A DNA stretch of 64,000 bases from assembly GCA_003864495.1 (NCBI GenBank), contig PEDN01001356.1:682001-746000 (forward strand). Reading direction: 5' to 3'. The translations under genes and the position numbers were made by a program. This document shows positions 46,728-58,392 of the stretch, in pieces; positions within the stretch are counted from its first letter, which is position 1, and the number at the start of each line of letters is the position of its first letter. The notes beneath the pieces are model-generated. The model ran no database searches, was not told where the DNA came from, and was given only the letters and a program-made list of their open reading frames with translations. The DNA comes from Nemopilema nomurai (Eukaryota > Cnidaria > Scyphozoa > Rhizostomeae > Rhizostomatidae).

Positions 46728-47490
46728 ATCTACTTGATTCCACAGACTTGAAGACCAGGAAGATGAAGCCAAAACCACATACCATAAACAGTTTTTTTTA
46801 AAAACTACCACATTCCCAAAGTTATTATGGTATCCCAGTAACACCACTGAAAATGCTATGTGCCATTTTGCATACTAAATAGTTGCAGAAACATTTTAAA
46901 CATGCTGCGAAATTCAATAAAACATTAAGTGTTCACTTAAAATAATGTTACTCGAATTAATCAATCAAATCAAATAACTACAGAAAAAAGAAAACCAGGA
47001 ATAGATATTATAGCAGTCATTGCAAAGTTAAACAGAGGTAATAAAGGTTCCTATTTGATTAACAAATGAATTTTAACTACAGTTCACAGTGAAATAAGGA
47101 TAATCAAAATAATAAGGATGATGGGACTGGCTAACAGCAGCAAACTTTTTGACAATGGGAAAACAATTTTTGCCTAAGAACTAAAAACAGCAGGGGGAAA
47201 AATTAATTACACAAAGCCACAAATTTAAAGTTCCTTTTATTTGATGGACCATTGCCTAATAAAGCAGACAGAATGACGAACCTAAGCTGCAACTTAAGAA
47301 ATTTATCAACCAACCAGTATTTAGTTCTCTATAACAGACCAGTAAACAGCTGTTTTATCCATGTAGGCTCTAATGTGTTTTTTAAAAAGGTTGAAATTTG
47401 TTTTCATCAAATTTGAGAATTGATGAGAGGCTTTTTTAAAAGTTGATGATAAAGAGAGGGGCCTTTTTGAATCATAGTTACTTATAAAAA

Positions 47491-48236
47491 TTAGGCTTTG
47501 TCTAACAATTTTTTTACAACGTCAAGCAGCAGCTGGTTCTGTTGTTGCATTTGCCCCTGCTGCTGCTGGAACATTGCCATCATTTCACTTTCCCTCTTTG
47601 CCCTCGCCTCAAAATCTTTTTCTTTAATTTTTAGCTTCCTCTGCTTCACTTCCCACTCTCTTTCCATTTCCTTTTCTTTTATTGCAATTTCTTTCCCCTT
47701 AATTAAAGCTCTTCCCTTTTTAGTTTGGCCTCAGTCTCAGCCTTTTCTCTCATGTACCTCATCGCCTCAGTGTCCTTGTCACAATCAGCCTTCTTTCTTT
47801 TCTTCCCTCTTTCCTGACTCTCCCTCTCTCTTGTTTCTGCCAATCTTTCCATGGATCGCTTTCTTACAGATTCTGCACTTTCTTTCACCTTTTCAGCCAC
47901 TTCCCCCCCAACCCTTAAAGCTACAGCTTGTGTTTCAATGCCTCTCTCAATTATATCTTGAATTGCCAGGTCCAATTCAGTTTGCTCTGGTGGACTGATA
48001 CCACTAGCACGTTCTTCTTCCACCATCTTTCTTTTAAAAACCCTCTCCAACTTTAGAAAACGGTCCCGGACTGATCTTTGGTCAACCATAAATTGTGGTT
48101 GTCCAATTTTATTTAAATTATTGGCCTCCTTGTCCCAACTGTGACCACGCTCCCGAGTACCAAGTTTAAATTTGAAGGGTTCCTCAACAAGAATCTCTCT
48201 ACAGAGCAGTGTGTCGTGCTCAAGGGTCCAAATCAT
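47491..48236 (-). pseudogene. Myb/SANT-like protein of Harbinger H1 (copy 2)
   Basis: Same protein as at 13944-14662 (MIWTLEHDTLLCREIL, GHSWDKEANNL). The seven-G run that copy 1 lost is intact here, so the SANT domain and coiled coil are in one frame. A GAA-to-TAA change near 47703-47705 then ends the coiled coil early, after KLKREEL. Copies 1 and 2 carry different disabling changes, so both were inactivated after separation. Confidence 0.85.
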
Positions 48237-49238
48237 TTTGGGCCTAATTAATAGGGTATTGAAATAGAATAAACAGAGTAAGAACAAATCTTAACCAAAT
48301 CACAAATTCATCTCTATATAGACAAAACTTGCATACTCTAAAACCTAAACAAAAGAAATTTACATTCATATATGTTTAAAAACTAAAGCCACTCTTTATG
48401 ACAGTTATTGAATGTTATTATAAATAACAAATATATTCTGCTGTGGCTGAAAGCCTCTATAGTTAAATCTTATCTCAAGTTCTTCTTATAATTTCCACAG
48501 TTTATATTCTAATCATAACAAAGATTTCATGTTGGCTGAAGGATTAAGACAAAAAATGCTCGAAATTCCATTCTAATTTAGATTCAGGTTTTTATACCCT
48601 AAAAGGTGGGTTGTTGTCATTTCTTAGCCAGTATATACACAAATAGATAATAAATTTGGAATAAAAAATCATACCTTCTACCTATTTTATACAAAATAAG
48701 GAGAAAACATCAAGAAACATATTCCAAAAGCTTCCTATTACACATACATAATATTTCAATAATTTAGGAGTACAGTCATACACCTTGGTACTGGCCTATC
48801 ATACACCTTGAAGTGGAATCGGCGTTCGTTTTGAAATTTTGCACAAATTAATGATGTTCTACAGCTGTAGACGATATATACACTACAATATTCACTAACT
48901 TTTGGTTCTTTCTCTCGTTGAGTCCCTGTTGGCTCATTCTGCAGTTTCTACTGTTTGTATATGATCCTATAAAAGTTGGAAAATTTATCAATATCGAACA
49001 AAAACACATTATTCGGATGGCAAAAAGAATAAAATCTTCAAATTCAATTAAATCGATAAGTCTGAATAATATACTTACAACGAAACTGACCACGTTTTCC
49101 TCACGACGCAAAATTCCAAAATCTGAGTTGTGAAATTGGCTGCAACGCGCTAGATTGGAAATTTATGCGAAGACCGCGCTAGTTCCCAAACTTCCCCAGC
49201 TCGTCGTGACCTGTAGCGTTGTGTTTCGTAAACTCTCT

Positions 49239-50457
49239 ACTATTCCATCCAACGAAGCACCAAGGTATGGACGACACTGAGAAACCTTCAAACCCACCTC
49301 CTCAACATTAACATTATAACCTTTTTCATAAAGTGCTTTACAGTAAAGATCTCTAACATGTCCTTCAAACTTGTTACCATGGTTAGTGCTTGCTGAATGA
49401 AATGGAGAATAAAACATTGACTTTAGTTTGGATGATGGTTCCACCCTGTTGACTGCAGCTGAATAAAAATTAGAGGCAGTAATTCTGTACTTCCTTTGCT
49501 CCATCCATTTCTTATTGAGGCTTTGACCAGATGTCGACTGTTCAATGGCATGTATTTCTTCAGGAGTGGCTGACATGTTCTGACAACAGATATCCATCAT
49601 TTCTTTAAAAGAACTAGTTGAAATATCATAGAAATCAGAAAAAGCACTGTCTGAATCAGAAAGTTCAAAATCTTTGCTTGATGAAGTGGTTGGTTGATTT
49701 GGTAGAGAAATAGAAGTTTCCTTGTCATGAAAACCAAAGTAGCAGCTGTTAGGAATTAGTGAAGAAAGTTTTGATGTCAGAATGACAACACTTTCCTAAT
49801 TCACTTGTTGATCAGCAATGGCTCGTGGATCATAAATATTATATTTGGAAACCTGCGATTGATTACTATTCCAAATTTGATCTTTTTAATGACAACTTCA
49901 TCTATTGGCATTGGATACACAATTTGAGATGCACTTGGGACATTCCAGGAGGACACCATTGAAGTGCAAGAAACTGGTTCAGGACATTTCTGCAAACCTT
50001 TCCTGTTGAAATCTTCCAAAGCAAACAAAACTGCACCAACATGATTACAGTTTCCAAAACCTCCCAAACCCATACCAGCAGGACACGTACATGCAGCAGC
50101 CAGTACATCACCAGAAGTGTTGGAATTTTTTAGAAAAATTTTATAAAGAGTTCTTATCATAGAAGCCTTTATGCGCACATCAAAAAAAGTGAAATTTTGA
50201 TCTCTGGCAATATCAATCTTTCTGATGAAACCTTCATAGAAAAAATTGAATGCCTTGAGCTTCTTGTATGCAGTGCTCTTCATTAAAATATGCTTGAACT
50301 TCTTTGTGCGAATGACAAGATATTCGTAATGCTGGATAAAATTAAATGTTGGTGTTCCTCTGAGGTCAGGTGTCCATAGTAGATTCGAACAGAACTTGTT
50401 GAAAAAAATTGATATGTCCAAGCGTCGATATAAACTGATCCATAGTTGAAATTTCAA
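49239..50457 (-). pseudogene. SWIM/YqaJ gene, 5' part
   Basis: From 50457 leftwards the frame carries a SWIM-type zinc finger (ACTCPAGMGLGGFGNCNHVGA, around residue 125, pattern CxC...CxH) and CTSMVSSWNVPS. A one-base shift near 49835 and a TAG near 49797 separate it from the YqaJ N-terminal region (WMEQRKYRITASNF, GNKFEGHVRDLY with the conserved E, then RPYLGASLDGI). The codons stop exactly at the H1 target duplication at 49239-49241; the remaining half is at 16658-17045. In related elements the YqaJ gene accompanies the DDE transposase; its role in transposition is not known to me. Confidence 0.85.
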
Positions 50458-50540
50458 GAGATTGACGAGATACCAATGAATTTAACTATAAGAATATTTA
50501 ATACAGCGACTAGCAGTCAGATGAATGAGTTCTTGAGTTT

Positions 50541-50604
50541 GAACATCAATAGCCTCGTTTTGGATTTCGACACATGGCCAGCTACGTCATCGTGAAAACG
50601 GCTT
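50541..50604. repeat. Terminal inverted repeat of the ISL2EU-type element (end 2)
   Basis: Partner of 19173-19236; the tip reads AAGCC outward-in on the minus strand. Flanked by AT at 50605-50606, equal to the AT at 19237-19238. Confidence 0.88.
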
Positions 50605-51283
50605 ATTGACACAAGCGAGTGCACGCTTTAAAATATCAAGCTGTTGCTGCTAATGGGTTAATTGCTGATCTATATGGACCAGTTGGTGAGTTTCTTTTAT
50701 ATATTTAATTTAGCACCTGTTGATACAGTATTTTACTGGTGGATCAAAAGCATCACTAAGTCTACCTTAAAATTGTTTAAAAACTTTTTACTCAGTGTCT
50801 TATTGATATTTAAACCATTCAGAATATTATCTAGGGAAGTTTTTAATATAATTCTTAGAAAAATATTTGCAAGGATTTATCAGTTCTTTTGAATAGCCCC
50901 CTTCAAATGTTATCCTCGCAACATTAATTTTTGCTGTGCTACCTTTTTCAGAACGAAAAGGACATGTTGCAAGGTTGCTGAGGGAGTCTGGCATTATCCA
51001 GTTGCTTAAAAATCATTCAAACAGGTTAGATGGGACACCATTATGCATCTACAGAGACCCTGCATACCCTCTCAGGCCCCATTTACAAGCTCCTTTCAAG
51101 AACAACCACTTAACAGAAGAACAACAGGCATACAATAAGGCAATGTGTAAGGTTAGAGTTTCAGTTGAGTCGGTGTTTGGTGAAATTCTACAGTACTTTG
51201 CCTTTGTTGACTTCAAGAAGAATCAAAAGATTGCTCTCTCAGAAATGGGGAAAATATACAGAGCTTGTGCCCTTCTACACAAT
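50605..51283 (+). pseudogene. Harbinger H2 transposase, middle fragment
   Basis: Starts HKRVHALKYQAVAANGLIA just after the TIR and AT, ends the first exon at 50685 (GTGAGT donor) and resumes at 50952 after TTTTTCAG. The second exon has YRDPAYPLRPH (catalytic D) and VRVSVESVFGE (catalytic E) and runs to RACALLHN at 51283, where the LINE tail begins. It continues the 5' fragment at 19237-19813 and is continued by 62678-62773. Because this part is open, H2 was probably functional until the insertions. Confidence 0.85.
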
Positions 51284-53357
51284 GGAAATCAAATCAAATC
51301 AAATCAATCAAAACTTTTTTCAGCAACAAATCAATTAATCACAAGATACGTTATGCTAGTTGTTAAGATACAATCATTAATAACAATAAAGATTACATTA
51401 CAGGGAACAACATAAGATATTTATAAGATCAGCTGATGGACACATTGAAAAAAATCATGAAGGAGCTATCAGAGCCAGCTGCCCAGTTTGATGTGAAATG
51501 ACGATAATTTAATATAAGTTTTGTTTGAATAATAACAGTAAGAATAAAAAAATAACAATTAAAAAAAATGGTTTACAATATGCCCAAATGGTTAAATTGT
51601 GTTAGAATGGAATAAATAGGACTAAAGGTTCTCTAGAAGGTAGTTTTTCATGTTTCTTTTGAAAGATTGCTTAGTGGCAGCATTTTTCAGGTCTAGAGGC
51701 AGAGAATTCCATAATTTAACACCATCAAATGTAAGGAAGTTTTTTTTTAAATTTGTTGAAATCGGAAAAACCAAGGCTAGAAGATTGTCTAGTATTGTAA
51801 TGATGAAGATTTTTTGTTTTTAGAAATTCCGCTCCTAAAGTAGAGAACCTAGCATCTTTATTTATTTGGAACATGAATTTTCCTGTTTCAAGCTTGTAGA
51901 GATTATCGAAATTCAAAAGTTTCAAACGTTTAAATATTGAGTCACTATGTGCAGTGTACGATGCCAAGTCAGCTACTCTAACAGTTGATTTGTTTGCGCA
52001 CCCCCAATTTAATATGCCATACATTGCATGGGATTGAATAAATGAGTTATAAAGTTTTCTTAAAGTAGTTTTTGGTACAAAATGCCTTAGTCTATGCAGA
52101 ACTCCAATACGTTTACATATTTTAATGTTTACTTGTTTTACATGCTGTTTCCAATTTAGCTTTTCATCTATTATACTACCAAGATATTTTGTATAATTTT
52201 CCTGCTTAAGTTTTTCATCATTTATTTTTAGGTTGATAGTTTTGGGTACTTTTCTTGGACTTATCAGAAGGAAGTTAGATTTAAATACGTTTAATGATAA
52301 GATATTAGCTTATAGCCATTCGGATACTTTTGTCAGTTGAGAATTCACAGTTTGTTCCATAAAATCAAGATCAGCAGTTTATTAGCTGAGATTGAAGCTC
52401 TAAAATTGCTAGAGAAGTTGACCTGTTTTCTTGAAAGCCGTACTGATGTTTATATATAATATCATTTATTCCTAAGAAACTGACCAAACGAGAATTCATC
52501 AATTTTTCAAGAATTTTGCTAAAAATTGGGAGAATAGAGATACGACGATAATTTCCATGATCCAGGTTTGATTTACTTTTATGTATAGGAGTGACTTTTG
52601 CAAATTTTAATTTGTCTGGAAATATTTCTGCCAAAAATGAAGAATTTGCTACGATAGAAAAAGGTTCAGAAATGGTGTAACGAGCTAGTTTAATGAGCTA
52701 GTTTAGGAACATTATAAGAGTCATTTGATTTACTTTCATCGAGATTAGCTATTGTATCATTGACCTCCGCCGGGGTTACTGGGTGTAGAAACATGCTATT
52801 TACATTTGGATTTGTCAAATAATCATTAAAATCCTTTGTAGATAGCTTCATCTTTTCAACTAGTTTCTGTGCAGCTGAAGTAAAATATTCATTAAATGAA
52901 TTAGCGACAATTTTGCTATCAGATATAAAATTTCCATTTATTAGTAAATTATGTTTTTGGTTAAAACTTCTATTGTTTGTTGCATTTATTATTTCTTTAA
53001 CTCCAGACCAGAGTTTCTTACTATTCTTTTGGAATTTTTCGAAATATGCAGCATAGTAGCTTTTTTGCTCTTTCTTATCAGGTGATTAATAAGATCTCTG
53101 TAGTTTTTATATTTTTTAAATATATAGGGGTTTTTTGTTTTCAAAAATTTCTTATAATATCTATTTTTAATTGAGATGGATTTTAGAATTCCTTTGGTGA
53201 TCCAAGGTTTTAACTTTTGTTTATAAGCTTTCTTTGATACTGGTTTTAAGGGGACGTGTTTATTGATAGTGTTAAGCAAGTTTTCATGAAATAAGTCATA
53301 TTGCTGATTTGCTCCCTGCATTGAATTGATAAATGTTTCAAGATTCTTTTCCCTTAA
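51284..53357 (-). mobile_element. CR1-like LINE, 3' part (tail, RT)
   Basis: The minus-strand element ends at its 3' side in short ATCAA-type repeats (51287-51310) next to the H2 codons. It is interrupted at 53354-53357 (TTAA) by the Kolobok element and continues at 60169-62677. The intact element would be about 4.6 kb. Confidence 0.85.
51624..53353 (-). pseudogene. LINE ORF2, reverse transcriptase part
   Basis: From 53353 downwards: linker (NLETFINSMQGANQQYD), LKPWITKGILKSI (the WIT motif), FPDKLKFAKVTPIHK, NYRRISILPIFSKILEK and HQYGFQENRSTSLAI (RT fingers), then a break. Sequence resumes at about 52370 with DLDFMEQTVNSQL, SLNVFKSNFLLISPRK, YLGSIIDEKLNWKQH and the C-terminal TFDGVKLWNSLPLDLKN, with the stop at 51624-51626. 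The RT catalytic YxDD block is deleted, as are about 100 residues around it. The copy cannot retrotranspose. Confidence 0.85.
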
Positions 53358-53607
53358 AGGGCTTATGAAACCAAATTTTCGATAGCTATTTTATTAGCTA
53401 CACTCATAGATTCAAAGGTTCCCGTTCTTAATCAAAAAACAGAATTTCTAAAGTCCTTGTCGTTTCTTTTTTATTGCGTGTGAAAAACGACACATTACGC
53501 ATATTCATTGCGAAATCGGATGTCCTCTTGTGACGTCACATTGATGAGTCGTGATATATGAATGAATAGGTCACGCATTCATTCATGGCTATAGTAGTAG
53601 AAGTAGC

Positions 53608-56600
53608 ATGGCAAATTCGAAGCGCTCTTCAGGTTATGGTCGATCCTGCGTTGCTGGAACATTTGATGGGACCAGTTGCAAGAATACACAGTTTACAGAG
53701 GGTATCTCGCTCCATTATTTTCCCGATAAAACTGTGGACAGAACAAGACATCAGCAATGGGTGAGATTTGTTCGCCGGCACAGACAAGGTTTCAAACCAT
53801 CAAAATACTCTGCGTTGTGTTCAATTCATTTTGAAGACACGTGTTACACGATGAGAAGGGATTTAGCCAAGGAGCTCGGAATAAGAACAAAACTAAAGGC
53901 TGACGCTGTTCCGAGCATTGATATAGCCAACGAGAGAGTTGATAGTGGCACAACCTTCCGAGAACGAAAGCAGGTAGGGCCTAAAACAAATCACTCATGC
54001 TATAAAATTAGGTCCTTACTTCTGTAGAATAGGGTCAAAACTTTATCTTTCTCTAAAACTGAAATAAAATTACTTAGGTATATTTGATCAGAATACGTGA
54101 ATTGTCAAAATAGAAAAGGGTGATTATAATTAGGCAGAAGCCTAGTTGATATTATGTGTGTCATATTTAGAAAGAAGACTAGCCTTTATTTTCTCAAAAA
54201 GCAACACATTTTATTGTCTTCAATCCACCAGATTTTACGAACGACCCTTGACAAAATGGAGCAACAAGATGAAACTACTGACGATGAAGAAGTCCGCGAA
54301 GACTCCAAACTAGACCCTCCAGTTGAAGTTCAAACCCTCAAAAAGAAAATAATTTCCCTTCAAAAGACCAACTGGGCAATTCGAAAAGAGAAAGCTGCAT
54401 TACGTTGTCAACTTGATCAAGTAAGTATGATAACATAACCACAGACCTCTTCTTTGACTTTATCACTTTGATATACAGGGGCGTTGCAAGTAGGATTTTT
54501 TAGGAGGGAGGGGGGGTGTTGCAGACCATTCCCCCTGGATACACCTAGACTGCTGCTTTATTTTACATTGAAAATACAACGTTATCCAAATCATCTTACA
54601 AAAAGCCTAGGATGTTTTGAAATGTGTAGGTCTCATGAGATCTAGAGGGCTCAGGCCTGTCTCACATTCTTTCTACCTGGATAAACTTAACAGCCTTGTG
54701 TTTAGCCAATTTTTAGGTGAGTGTTATTAAGGTGAGTATTTTTCATATGCAGGCTCGTTCAAATAAAGAATGTACAGAAGAGGACAACCAACCAAGCTGC
54801 AGTAGGAAAAGGACAGTTTCAGAGACGAGCAGTGTTCAAGATGAACTTTTAGAGATGGGTGAATTCGAGAGTTCCGAGTATGAGGATACTGATTGGGTGT
54901 CCTGTGAAGAAATTGCGGAGACGTCTGAGGATGAGGAAATGGAGGATGGCTCTAAAAACACTGTAAGGTATGTAAATAATGGCAAAATATGTTTGATATA
55001 TGGTAGTGTTTGTCACTCTAGTTCATGTTTGCATATATAGTGCTCCAGGGGGCAACTGCAAAACAATTTTGATGGCAAATTCATATATTCTAGATAGAAA
55101 AATATAACCAATATGCTCATGAAAGCTAGTTAAATGGGTCAGATTAAAATTCAATAAGTCTAAATTATGGTAAAGATGTGGATTTTAATATCCTGTTGAC
55201 CTGTATTTTACAAATTGTTTTGATTTTTTATTTATCTATTCTAGTATTGCACCTGGTACACAGCCAAAAGATGAACCAAAATTTATAGTGTTTTTTGGAA
55301 TGCTACTCAATTTGTTTCAGATGTTCTGCTACCATTGCAGAGCTCCAAATCCGAAAGTTACAATTAAACGGAATGGAACCATGGCTACTGTCATTCAGAA
55401 ATGCTCACATTGTGGCCAACAGTTTACATGGAGAAGTCAGCCATTCATACATGGAAGATATCCTGCTGGAAATTTGATGATGAGCTTTGGCATATTACTG
55501 TCTGGTGTGAACATCAGCCAGGTATTTCTTATGTTCAGGCACATGGGCCTCTCAGCAATATCACCAAGATCCTACTTTCTCCATCAGCGAAAATTTTTGT
55601 TTCCCTCAGTTTTTATGCATTGGCACAAGTATAGAGCTGCCCTGATCGACAAACTAAAATACATAAAGAATTCTCAGTGGTCAGGAGATGGCAGGTTTGA
55701 TTCGATGGGCCATAATGCCAAGTATGGTGTTTACACGATGTTTTCAAACTCAATTTCAAAGCTGGTACACTTTGAATTGTTGCAGGTATTACAATATGCT
55801 TTTTTCAAATTAAATTGAGTAATATAGTCATAATAGTTATAGCAAACAACTGCGTTTAGAACATCAATGTGTTGCTGCTGACATGTGTGCCAATATTTTA
55901 TTTCCAGAAATTTATTTTAATTTACAGAATTTTTCTTTTATTTGCAGTCAAATCAAGCTGGAAGCAGTAATGCCATCGAACTGAGTGCTGCTAAATTGTG
56001 CTTTCAGTATCTCAATGATTGTGGTTTGCATGTCTCAAATTTTGTAAGTGACCGTCACAGAGGCATTGCAAAGTGGATAAGAGAGAAACAGCCAGGCACA
56101 AAGCATTTCCACGATCTCTGGCATATCGTCAAAGGAGTTTCAAAAAAGGTTCTACAAGCCAGTAAGGAGAAAGGAAATGAAAAACTTCAGGGTTGGCTGA
56201 AAGGTATACGGAGTCATCTATACTGGTGCGCTGTGTCAACAAAGCAGGGCTTTGGAGAAATGATTGTTGCCAAATGGAAGTCGTTGATGCGACACATTTC
56301 AAATAAACATACTGACCACCCCGATCAGCTTTTTGACAAATGCGCTCATGGTCAACTCCAGCCACGAGAGTGGCTCAAGACAGGTACCCTTGCAGTATCT
56401 ATATCCTCTGAAGCTTATATATTATGCTTATTCTTTAAATTCACATTCACACAAATGTATATTATGGTGAACATGATTGGTGCTTTTGATGTCATAAACT
56501 GGGGTGCGATCTCAACCAAGTGCATTATTTATATATATATATTGAGATTTTTTTCCCTACTAAGGTTATATTCAGGGTTCTAGGAAGATTTCAACATTTT

Positions 56601-58090
56601 CCTTATTCCCAATATAGTTTCATTTGTGTCCCCCTGTTTCAAATTTGATTGATTGTAAAGGTTGGAACATAATAATGAATGAATCTTATTATACTGTATT
56701 CACTTGTTGCTGCCGTATCTTCTTGTCCTAAAGGCACATTTTGTAAATTATCCAAATTCAATTAGTAAATAAATTGTAATACCCAGTTATTATCATTCTA
56801 AAGGATCTGCAGCACATGAAAGGTTACACACCATACTTATGAATGCAAATCTATTGAATGATATAAAGATGGCCTCGTCAGATGCTCAAACAAGTTGTTT
56901 GGAGAGCTTTCACTCAACTTTAAATCATTGGCATCCCAAAATGACTCACTATTCATGGCTTGGTACTTTCTGTAGGTAAGTAGCACAACAAATTGCTTAG
57001 CATAACCTTTAGGCATACTTAGGAAATCAAGGCATACAAGATGAGTCATTATGTAGTTTTGTTTGTATCCCAAAGTTCCTAAATTCATCAATTGTTTATG
57101 CAAGGGCATATTGCATTGTAGCGAAACTTATCATCCTTTATCATCCTTTATCTATCACATGTTCATGACTTATCTTTTGTTCAAGGCATATTCTGGCAAT
57201 ACTCCATTTCAACGAAAACCTTCGCCGTGAGAAAAAAAAAACCAAAGATGGAGCAACATACACAAGTGTAACATATCCAAAATATAAATTTGGTGAAGAA
57301 TTAGTTCGAGAAATTGCAGTTCCTCCAACATATGGTAATTATAGTACTTATAAAGGTGTCTTTGAAAAAGATATTGTCACGGACTTGTAGAATTAACATA
57401 GCAAAGATTCTTTGACCACGAGGAGTATGTCTATTCAGTAACAAAGCTTTAATAATTTGTCTTTATGGTAGTTTATGTTGGAGAAATCAAAGATGTGATG
57501 TTTTCAACCAGTGAAAAGGACAAAAGTGAAGCTCTTGCTTCATACCTTGACCATCAGCCCCAGCCATTGACCACACAGTTTGGGGAAAGACTGTCCAAAG
57601 GAGATGCAATGGAGCAACAAATGCAAAGACGGACAACTACTACCCAACTGTATCCACACAGTAAGTGGAGTAAGATTAATTATTTGCATGATTTTCTAAA
57701 GTAAACAACATAATAATGTTTATAAATACTAAAGGAGGTATGTCAGAATTTTGATAAAATTCAACTTAAATGCCAAACAGATGGTTGGTATATCCTGTGT
57801 GACAAAATCTATTTACTTGTTTAAAAACAACACAATCTTGAAAGCAAATATTTTTTGTAGATCAAGATGTTTTTTGAGCCAATTTAAAAATATTTTTGAA
57901 AGGGCCTTGACAATTTGATGCACTTTGCCAATTCTTCATAGTTCACGAACAGACAAACTTGGAAAAGTCTCTAGCTGTTGCTGCTGCTAAAACCCAGGTC
58001 AGAAAAGGAAGACAGTGCCGTAAATGTCAACAGCCCATGAAAGGTCATCCAAGAGGACATTGCAACACTACAGAGATTAATGAGGATTAA
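53608..58090 (+). CDS. Kolobok-type THAP-DDE transposase, nine exons, 801 codons
   Basis: Exons 53608-53973, 54232-54420, 54753-54967, 55245-55785, 55948-56383, 56804-56975, 57186-57334, 57472-57660 and 57942-58090 all have GT-AG ends. Phases match, and they total 2406 bases. Residues 14-120 are a THAP finger (C14, C24, C71, H74; FP at 38-39; W51; DAVPSI). Then follow a coiled coil (exon 2), an acidic serine/glutamate linker (exon 3), a four-cysteine zinc ribbon (CYHC, CSHC), and the putative catalytic domain. That domain has D405 (SGDGRFDSMG), D472 (FVSDRHRGI, then HFHDLWHIVKG) and E616 (CLESFH). A C-terminal knuckle (CRKCQQPMKGHPRGHC, 778-793) closes it. The DDE assignment is from motif pattern. 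Expected to bind the TIRs and cut and paste at TTAA. Confidence 0.88.
54476..54560. other. CAGGGGCG-type motif in an intron of the Kolobok transposase
   Basis: CAGGGGCGTTGCAAG followed by a G-rich run resembles one end of the hAT-type MITEs elsewhere in the window (compare 36991). No matching inverted end was found, so this may be a remnant or chance. Confidence 0.3.
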
Positions 58091-58392
58091 TTAGAGTAGT
58101 TACTCTAAGGTGCCTTATATGCCCCCCCCCCTTTTTATTTTGCAAAGTTCTATATTAATTATTTTTTTATGATTTTCATCTACATGCAAGATGCAGACTT
58201 TATCCCATAGAGAGTTTCATTTCCATATTATTCCAACCTCTGCTTACTAAATATTTCTTGAAGTTCCAACCCCTTACCTTTTCTAACCTCCCTAAACTCC
58301 ATCTATTGGGCACCTTAAAGTACTTCAAGTGTTTGGTTAGCTTATGTTTAATATTAAATTGATTTAAATAACAATTTATAATATATCTTTAT

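Larger units (their letters stand above)
45985..49238 (-). mobile_element. PIF/Harbinger element H1, copy 2, truncated
   Basis: Matches 12998-16169 of copy 1 in reverse orientation throughout, genes and spacers included. Homology begins abruptly at 45985 (equivalent to 16169), so the terminal 490 bp with the transposase start and one TIR are missing. The other TIR is intact and ends at 49238, followed by ACT (49239-49241). About 52 bp present near 49152-49203 are absent from the matching end of copy 1, but resemble the opposite end of copy 1. Confidence 0.9.
49239..50604. mobile_element. ISL2EU-type DNA transposon, part 2 of 2 (SWIM/YqaJ side)
   Basis: The companion of 16658-19236. It begins at the H1 insertion point with the ACT/AGT duplication and ends with the 64-bp terminal repeat at 50541-50604, followed by AT at 50605-50606. 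It contains the 5' part of the SWIM/YqaJ gene. Confidence 0.82.

Noticed and set aside
12998..49238. Inverted segmental duplication instead of an inversion
   Set aside because: The similarity stops exactly at H1 ends, the YqaJ halves are complementary rather than duplicated, and copy 1 has a clean, different left flank.
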